From Turnera subulata (Eukaryota; Streptophyta; Magnoliopsida; Malpighiales; Passifloraceae): 64,000 nucleotides of DNA. The translations under genes and the position numbers were made by a program. The DNA lies in the NCBI GenBank assembly GCA_028386065.3, contig JAKUCV010007782.1:92746-156745 (forward strand), in the 5' to 3' direction. The notes under the pieces are model-generated. The model was not told where the DNA came from. It searched no databases and saw only the letters and a program-made list of their open reading frames with translations. Shown piece after piece: positions 57,756 to 64,000 of the stretch. Positions within the stretch are counted from its first letter, which is position 1; the number at the start of each line of letters is the position of its first letter.

Positions 57756-58490
57756 TATAACAGTAAAGTAATAATAACAAAATGTAAAACAAATATAAAG
57801 AGAAATAATAATAGAAATTATATAATACATATGCTTACTCGATAAATCTTTCAGCAATATTAGTAGGATAATAATATAGAATAAAATATATATATGCTTA
57901 CTCGATAAATCTTTCAGCTATATAAATACTATATATGTATAATAGAAAATGATTAAAGTAGTAATAAGAAAAGGTTTAGAAATGATTACCTAGATAAGAT
58001 AGAGACTCGTGCTGATAACGTGTTATAAAAGTGGGGGAGATTTTTACTATTTGATGGAATAATACAAACTTAATCAAACTTGATCAAGGTAATAATACAA
58101 CTTTGTGGAAAATAATAAAACTTTAATAATAATAGAAATGGAGGATAATTATATTAATGATGGAGAGAGGAAAAGAGATGTGTATGAAAATTTAGAGGGA
58201 GTGAGTTTATGGTGATCAAAGGTGTAAGTGTGTATGGAAATGAAGGGGGTATTTATAGGTAAAAATAGGAGAATAAAAACAAATAGAAATGATTAATTTA
58301 ATAATATAAAATCAAAAGGATATTAGGTAAAGGAAGATGGTATTAAGATTAAGACAAAAGGTGGCCAAAGGGATGAATCCAATTGAATGTCAGGTTGAGG
58401 GATAAAATATTTACCGAGAGTAAATTCGAATACGGTAAAAATAAGTTTTACTGTATGATAACAATGACATTCACCATAATTTATTTACAA

Positions 58491-58930
58491 GGTATCAGTC
58501 TCCAACAGCAACATTCCATTTTGTGGGGATGGTGACATTTGAGCCACTTTATGCCATTTCTGAGCTAACTTTTTGTTCTGCTACTTTATATCCACAAAAC
58601 AGACACCGCAGTTTCTTTCCCCAAACAAATTGTATAATTAAAAAGATAATTGTAGGCATCCTGCAGTTCTATCCACCAGGTTATAGCCTATCTTTTCTTC
58701 AAACTGAGAGCATATCCATTTCAACCACAAACGGATCGGTCAAGCTGAAATTATCAGGAACATAGATATGAAGGTTCCATCCTTTTCTTCATTGGCAAAA
58801 CCAACAAAATTTATGGGCAAAACGACAGCTGCATTGGTGCTCCAGGCTTGACAATTACAATAGAAGAATAGGACTTAGATATTTCCCCTCCTCCCCTCCC
58901 CCAATATATATTCTCCTCAATATACACATT
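58491..58930. other. Intergenic
   Basis: No recognised gene. The 80-codon frame at 58523-58765 has no known domain. Confidence 0.5.
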
Positions 58931-59976
58931 TTGTGAGGCGTAGGGGAACTTCTACGTCAATTTGGACCTCGTATTATATTACGTTTTGAATTATGTAGGC
59001 AAGAGCTGGACGAACCCAATCCACTAAAGAATAAAAGCCTTCTCAATCGTGATTTTCTCCGCTCAAACTTCAAACCTTATTTAAAGGAAATTAGAGCCAA
59101 CCATTCACTATAATAGTCTGTGTTGTTCATGTTCCATAATTTCACTCCACAAAAACTCCACCCTTTTTACGTTCTCTCATAATTTCTCTAGCACAAGAAA
59201 CATAAGGACCATAATGATAAAATACTTTTCACTGTATTAACTTGTCATTATTAACAACCACTAAGAATAATTCTGGTCCACTAATTTTATCTCATAATCC
59301 CTTGACTTCAGCATCAAAAAAATCCCTTTACTTGGGAAAACTTGGATAAATATATTACAGAGGCTTTCTTACTAACATAGTGATATGATATTCGTGAACA
59401 CTAATTAAGTAATTATTTATTTTTGAAATTTGAATTCTTTGTTTGTGCATCACTATTTTAGGCAAGCCCATAAGGGACATCAAAAGATCGAGACTAATTT
59501 GGATCAAGACTTAATAAGAATTATAAAAGTTGGCGTCTCTCTTACCTTTTGAATACTTTATTCACTGGAATTGGAGATGACTTGGTTAGGTTAGAACAGC
59601 TCCTACCAACTAATTTAATACAAAGAGTTTGAAATTTGAATTCTAAGATTCAAGATTTAATCTATCCATTATGGTATGCAAACCAAATATTATACACTCT
59701 AGCTCTATACATTGAATTGGGACATCTATCAAATGATTAGTTCCCATCATGAAAAATTTCCGTGCTGTCAATTCCTGAATTATAAGAATAAATTTAGGAA
59801 TATAAATAAAACTTAAAAAGGAAATGGGAATCCTAAAGAAATCTTTGTTACAGATTTAGTTTTGATGAGAATTAATTATTTGTTGAATGCACAAAGCTTA
59901 ACATCTACACTGGTGTTTTGCTAGGTCTCCGTACGTCAGCTTTGCTTGGAAGTTGACTCCCTTTCTTTACTGCACA
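58931..59976. repeat. Duplicated TPS flank (copy 2) and spacer
   Basis: 58931-59290 matches 13935-14290. 59670-59740 is an inverted match of 32750-32830. No gene. Confidence 0.65.
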
Positions 59977-62900
59977 TTTTTTTTTTATCAACAAAATATT
60001 CATTCATTCAAAATATTATGATAATTTGTTACATCATATGCATACCACTCCTAACCCAGGCCAAAATGAACACAATTACCTGGAATTTCGAGGGTTAGTA
60101 TCAGTGTACAAAATATGTAAGAGAGGAGTAGGTAGAGAGAAAAGCCAATCAGGTGGAAGTGTTCCTTTGGAGAACGCTTTAGCAAGGAAGTTAGCAGCCC
60201 GATTGGCTCTTCTCCTTACGTGGTTAAACCTACATTGCAAAAACCAAGCTTTGTAGAAATCGATATCATGAAGGAAGGCCTCAATCGACCACGATCTTTT
60301 CTCTTTCTCCATGGTAGCTTGAGTGACTGCTTCAAGGCAATCACTTTCAATGATAATGGCCTGCCAACCCCTTTGAGAAGCCAAAAGAATGGTTGACCGC
60401 ATTACCTCAGCTTCCGCCGCCAGAGCTGATGAGGAAGACATAATGATGCCATCTAGCACTCTACCTTCCTCATTGCGAACCACTACTCCCCCAGATGCCT
60501 TCCCTGTTGCGTGGTCATAGGTTGCATCACAATTAAGCTTAACCCATCCTAATGGAGGGGCCTTCCAAACAGCTGAAGACGATGAACGGTGGAAGGACAA
60601 AGCACGGCAAAGTACACTACCCTGCTGCACCATGTATTCTTCACACACCATGCTAGCCTGAAAGGCTAGCTTACAAGGTTCCACAGACACCTGCTCAAAG
60701 ATAAAAGAGTTCCTATCTTTCCACAGCAACCAGCACAAATAGGCAATCTGGGCAACAATTCTACCATTATCCAACTGGCTAAAAGTTGAATAAATAGTGG
60801 CCCACCATTGCTTAAAAGATGTAAAACAATTGCGATCCGTTTTATAGCCGAGGCTTGATGCAAACCATACCATTTGGGCGTACCTGCAAAAAAACAAAAC
60901 ATGCTCCTGTGTTTCGATCTCTAACTCACATCTAGGACATAGTAGAGAAACTTGCAGACGTCTCAAAGCTAAGTTATCCCTAGTCGGGAGAGAATTGTGA
61001 CATAACCTCCATAAAAAATGAAGTACTCTTGGGCAAGCTTTCACACTCCAAACACATTTCCAACTGAATTGTGAATTAGAAGCATGAGAAGTAAAGGGAG
61101 AAGGTGAGTTCTGGTTAAGAAGGGTGTATCTATTATTGGCAAGTAAGTTATATCCTGACTTTACACTATTTTCCATCCCTAGTATAGTGCCAGATAAGTT
61201 CATCAAATTTAAAGACTTTAGAGATAGAATTTTGAGGATATTGGAGCGATCAAAATCATTAAAAAGAGTAGAAATGAGGGAATAATTCCATGACCTGGTA
61301 AGGGAGTTAATGAGTTCAGAAACTCTAGAGATATTGAGAGCAGGATTCCTTGGAGTGGTAATCTTGAAATCTGGTACAGAAGGAACCCAACGATCACGCC
61401 AAACATCAATCCTTGCCCCATTACCAACACTCCATCGCATACCATCCTTCAATAACTCCCTACCTTCTAGAATACTAGGCCATGCCCAGGAAGGTCTACA
61501 TCCCTTCACAGCCTCTAAAAAACCTGTTTTGGAAAAATAGATCCCCTTTAATACTCGAACCCATAGGGAGTCTGGATTCTTCAAAATTCTCCATGCAGTT
61601 TTTGCTAGTAGAGCCTGATTAAACAAGCTCGGATCCCTGAATCCCAATCCACCCTTGCACTTGGCCTGGACTAAATGATCCCATTTAAGCCAGCACAACC
61701 TCCTTTCCTCTCCTTGTTGACCCCACCAAAAGCCTCTAACATCATGGCAGATTTTAGTACACAAAGCAACAGGAATTTTAAAGCACTGCATGCAATAAGT
61801 TGGAATGGCAGACGCTACAGATTTAATTAACACTTCTCGTCCCGCTTCTGAAAGACACTGCTTCTTCCAACCAGCAAGCTTTGATTTCACTCTCTGCTTA
61901 ATATATGAAAGGGCCTCAGACTTCGATCTCCCTAATATACTTGGTAATCCCAAATATTTCTTCCTTTCTGAGTAGGATGGCATTCCCAGAATGTCCATGA
62001 TTTCACTCCTTTCCGTTTCACTCACCCCTTTGGCAAAGAAGACCCCCGACTTGGAATTATTGATCAGCTGACCTGAGACCTGACAGTAATCCTTCAATAT
62101 TTGTTTAATTGCCCTTGCATCCTTCACATCAGCCTTGCAAAACAAAAGAGCATCATCCGCAAAGAATAAGTGTGACACTGAAGGACATCTTCTTGTAATT
62201 CAGAAAAGCTCTTGTCAGCTTCACCTCTCAGCAGCATGAGAGAAAGAACATTAGAGATAATAATAAAAAGGTAAGGAGACAAAGGATCCCCTTGCCTAAT
62301 CCCTCTGGAAGGAGTGAATTTAGGAAGTCTCTCACCATTAAATAGAAGAGAGTAAGAAGTGGTTGTAACACATTGCAAAATCCATGCCACCCATATCTGA
62401 GAGAACCCCATCTTTAGAAGCACCATTTCAAGAAAGCTCCAATCCACCCGATCGTAAGCTTTAGCCATATCTAACTTGATAGCCATAAACTTGTGTTTTC
62501 TCCTTGGTCGCGTTCTCAATGCATGACAAGCCTCATGAGCAACTAAAATGTTATCTTGAATTTGACGATTAGGAATAAAGGCAGATTTGAATTGGGTAAC
62601 CAAAAAGGTCAAGAATGGTTTCAGTCTGTTGGACAAAATTTTGGAAATGATTTTGTATGTGAAGTTACAGAGGCCAATAGGTCTTAGCTGGCTCGACTCC
62701 TGAGGTACGGATGTCTTAGGTATCAATATGATATGTGTGTGATTAAGCTCCCTAAGTATAAAGCCGGATGTAAAGAAACCTCGGACAGCTGCCACCAACT
62801 TGGTTTTCACAATATCCCAATGCTTGTGATAAAAAGCACCATGGACACCATCAGGCCCTGGCGCCCTGGTTGCCCCTAACTCAAACACTGCTTGTCGAAT

Positions 62901-63309
62901 TTCCTGGAAAGACACATCCCGCACTAATTCCCTGTTCATATCATCAGTTACCACTGGTTCAATACAATCCAGGATATGAAGGTTGAGAATCGTGGGCTGA
63001 GAAGTGTAAAGCCTCATGAAGTGTGACTGTATAAGAGATTTAAGCTGATTTGTGTCTTCAACCCAATCCCCATTCTCATCTCTCAGCCTTACAATCAAAT
63101 TCCTTTGTCTCCTGTAGATAGTAGTGGCGTGGAAAAATTTGGAGTTTCGATCCCCCGCCAACAACCAATTTATCCTCGATCTTTGTAACCAATATTTCTC
63201 CTCTTCATCCCACAGAAATTCAAGCCTGCATTCAATATTCCTTCTATGAATCGCACTCTCTTCCGAACAGTCCACCGATTGCAAACATGTCAGTTCTGCT
63301 AAGCAAGCT
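59977..63309 (-). mobile_element. LINE (L1 type), 5' side cut by G5
   Basis: The 3' end is the poly(T) at 59977-59986 (poly(A) on the - strand). The 3' UTR is about 90 bp. ORF2 fills the rest to the junction with G5 at 63310, where the frame is still open, so the endonuclease part lies beyond the window or is lost. Confidence 0.92.
60076..63309 (-). pseudogene. LINE ORF2: reverse transcriptase and RNase H
   Basis: Two overlapping frames make up the ORF. The first (63284-62124, open further upstream) has WLLAGDRNSKFFH, ARAPGPDGVHG, LIPKT, RPIGLCN, IKLDMAKAYDRVDW and GIRQGDPLSPYLF, in the fixed order of LINE reverse transcriptases. The second (62178-60076) starts at the catalytic SHLFFADDALLF, then has zf-RVT (CPRCELEIETQEH) and an RNase H domain (GWVKLNCDATYDH, GVVVRNEEG, IESDCLEA, RRANRAANFLA). 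The frame change near 62180-62210 inactivates the enzyme. The RNase H domain resembles the separate remnant at 31202-31560. Confidence 0.92.
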
Positions 63310-64000
63310 TGAAACGCCCCGACCCGTATTTACCGTACACAGTAAACACGAGCCGGAACTGTGACAACCCAGCCCAACATGACTCAGCATACAGTGTAAT
63401 CAACAAATAACCGGGCTCAACAGCCCATAATAAAAACAACAATATAATATCACAACTGGCCCAATGGCCCAATAATAACAAAATAGTGCACAGCGGAAGA
63501 CTTTCAACTCACATAAACACTGTATGCGACACATGCAAACTATGGATCCAAGCCCGTCCAAGGGAAACGTCAACAGCCTGTCTGGAATGCAATATACCTG
63601 AACCACAAATAACTCATCCTACGGGATGAAAGCCCGCAGGTGAGGGGTGAGTCCGAAGTGCCCACCGGGTAAACCCATAAGCAAATATACATAAACATAC
63701 ACCGTAACTATTCCAAGTCACAACAACAACAATAACCAAGGTTCTCACGAACCTTAAATACACACTAGTGATTCTAGACACGCTATTCCAATTTTATTAT
63801 CAGGGCCCCTATCACAAGCTAAATGATGGCCGTCGCCTGGTAGTCAAGCTAGCTAGCCCGTGGACCCCTCCCCGGTACCTCCACGTAATAACTGGCACAG
63901 ACAGGGAGCAGGCACCAACCACTAACTCTCCCCCAGTGCTCAAACAATAACAATAACTTGGTACAGACAGGGAGCAGGCACCAACCACTAACTCTCCCCC
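63310..64000 (-). mobile_element. G5: family G LTR, runs off the window
   Basis: TGAAACGCCCCGACCCG begins at 63310 inside the LINE. It keeps the hairpin GGGCT-CAAC-AGCCC (63413-63426) and the block GCCCGCAGGTGAGG (63630-63665). After about 63670 it diverges from G1-G4, with a hairpin AAGGTTC-TCAC-GAACCTT (63739-63756). Confidence 0.85.
63892..64000. repeat. Tandem repeat at the window edge
   Basis: ACAGACAGGGAGCAGGCACC followed by AACCACTAACTCTCCCCC occurs twice, about 65 bp apart (from about 63897 and 63963), and continues past the end. Confidence 0.85.

Larger units (their letters stand above)
52486..58490 (-). mobile_element. Copia A: Ty1/Copia element with separate gag and pol
   Basis: LTRs at 52486-52973 and 58021-58490. 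The left copy has an extra ~18-30 bp segment near 52815-52850. The primer region CGTTATCAGCACGAGTC on the - strand adjoins the right LTR, and a purine tract CAAGGGGGAG adjoins the left. No clear target duplication was found, so one end may have been altered. Order on the - strand: gag, protease-like region, integrase, reverse transcriptase, RNase H. Confidence 0.9.

Noticed and set aside
52486..58490. Endogenous pararetrovirus (caulimovirid)
   Set aside because: LTRs, primer site and PR-INT-RT-RH order are those of Ty1/Copia. No movement protein is seen.

Overview
This is plant nuclear DNA, most likely from an AT-rich eudicot. It holds an intron-rich plastid chaperonin gene, a pair of seven-exon terpene synthase loci of the angiosperm TPS-a type, and a dense load of Ty1/Copia, Ty3/Gypsy-like, LINE, hAT and Mutator-like sequence. 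The species cannot be named from the sequence alone.

Layout. 1-6.7 kb: a complete nine-exon gene for the plastid chaperonin alpha subunit CPNA2 (+ strand, 593 aa predicted). Upstream of it is a 0.75 kb poly(A) retroposon with a clear target-site duplication. 6.7-12.4 kb: a terpene synthase pseudogene (TPS1, - strand). A 2.7 kb non-autonomous LTR element carrying a DEK_C-like host-gene fragment interrupts exon 3. A broken Copia 5' end replaces part of the last exon. The first exon has lost its start and its RR(x8)W motif. 12.4-14.5 kb: flanking sequence shared with the second TPS locus, plus a possible organellar insert. 14.5-31.2 kb: four insertions of one LTR family ('family G', LTRs 2.2-2.9 kb), each with a 5-bp target duplication. 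Two are solo LTRs (G1, G2). G3 lies inside a LINE RNase H remnant, and the two-LTR element G4 lies inside G3. 31.6-32.6 kb: a foldback element. 33.0-38.6 kb: a decayed Copia element (C). 38.9-41.2 kb: an apparently intact sesquiterpene-type synthase gene (TPS2, - strand, 565 aa). 42.5-51.2 kb: an hAT-like element swollen by a degenerate Copia element (B), which holds a second copy of an unknown ORF split by a Mutator-like element with an eIF4B-like gene piece. 52.5-58.5 kb: a further Copia element (A). 60.0-63.3 kb: a LINE with reverse transcriptase and RNase H, cut at its 5' side by another family G LTR (G5) that runs off the window.

Only CPNA2 and TPS2 look like working host genes. CPNA2 would help fold plastid proteins. 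TPS2 would convert a prenyl diphosphate (probably farnesyl diphosphate) to a terpene in the cytosol. The TPS1 and TPS2 loci are a tandem duplication, and colinear upstream fragments survive between the later insertions.

Three signals deserve most attention. (1) An unrecognised ~227-residue protein is encoded at 25097-25780 and, split by a transposon, at 46340-48582. The copies are about 74% identical in protein by eye while third codon positions differ widely, and both lie antisense to the LTR element that carries them. (2) Arrays of tiny hairpins fill family G LTRs and Copia B. Their arms change in a paired, compensatory way while the loops stay constant. (3) The LTR of the TPS1 insertion carries eight copies of a 12-bp palindrome, in four pairs each spaced exactly 20 bp.
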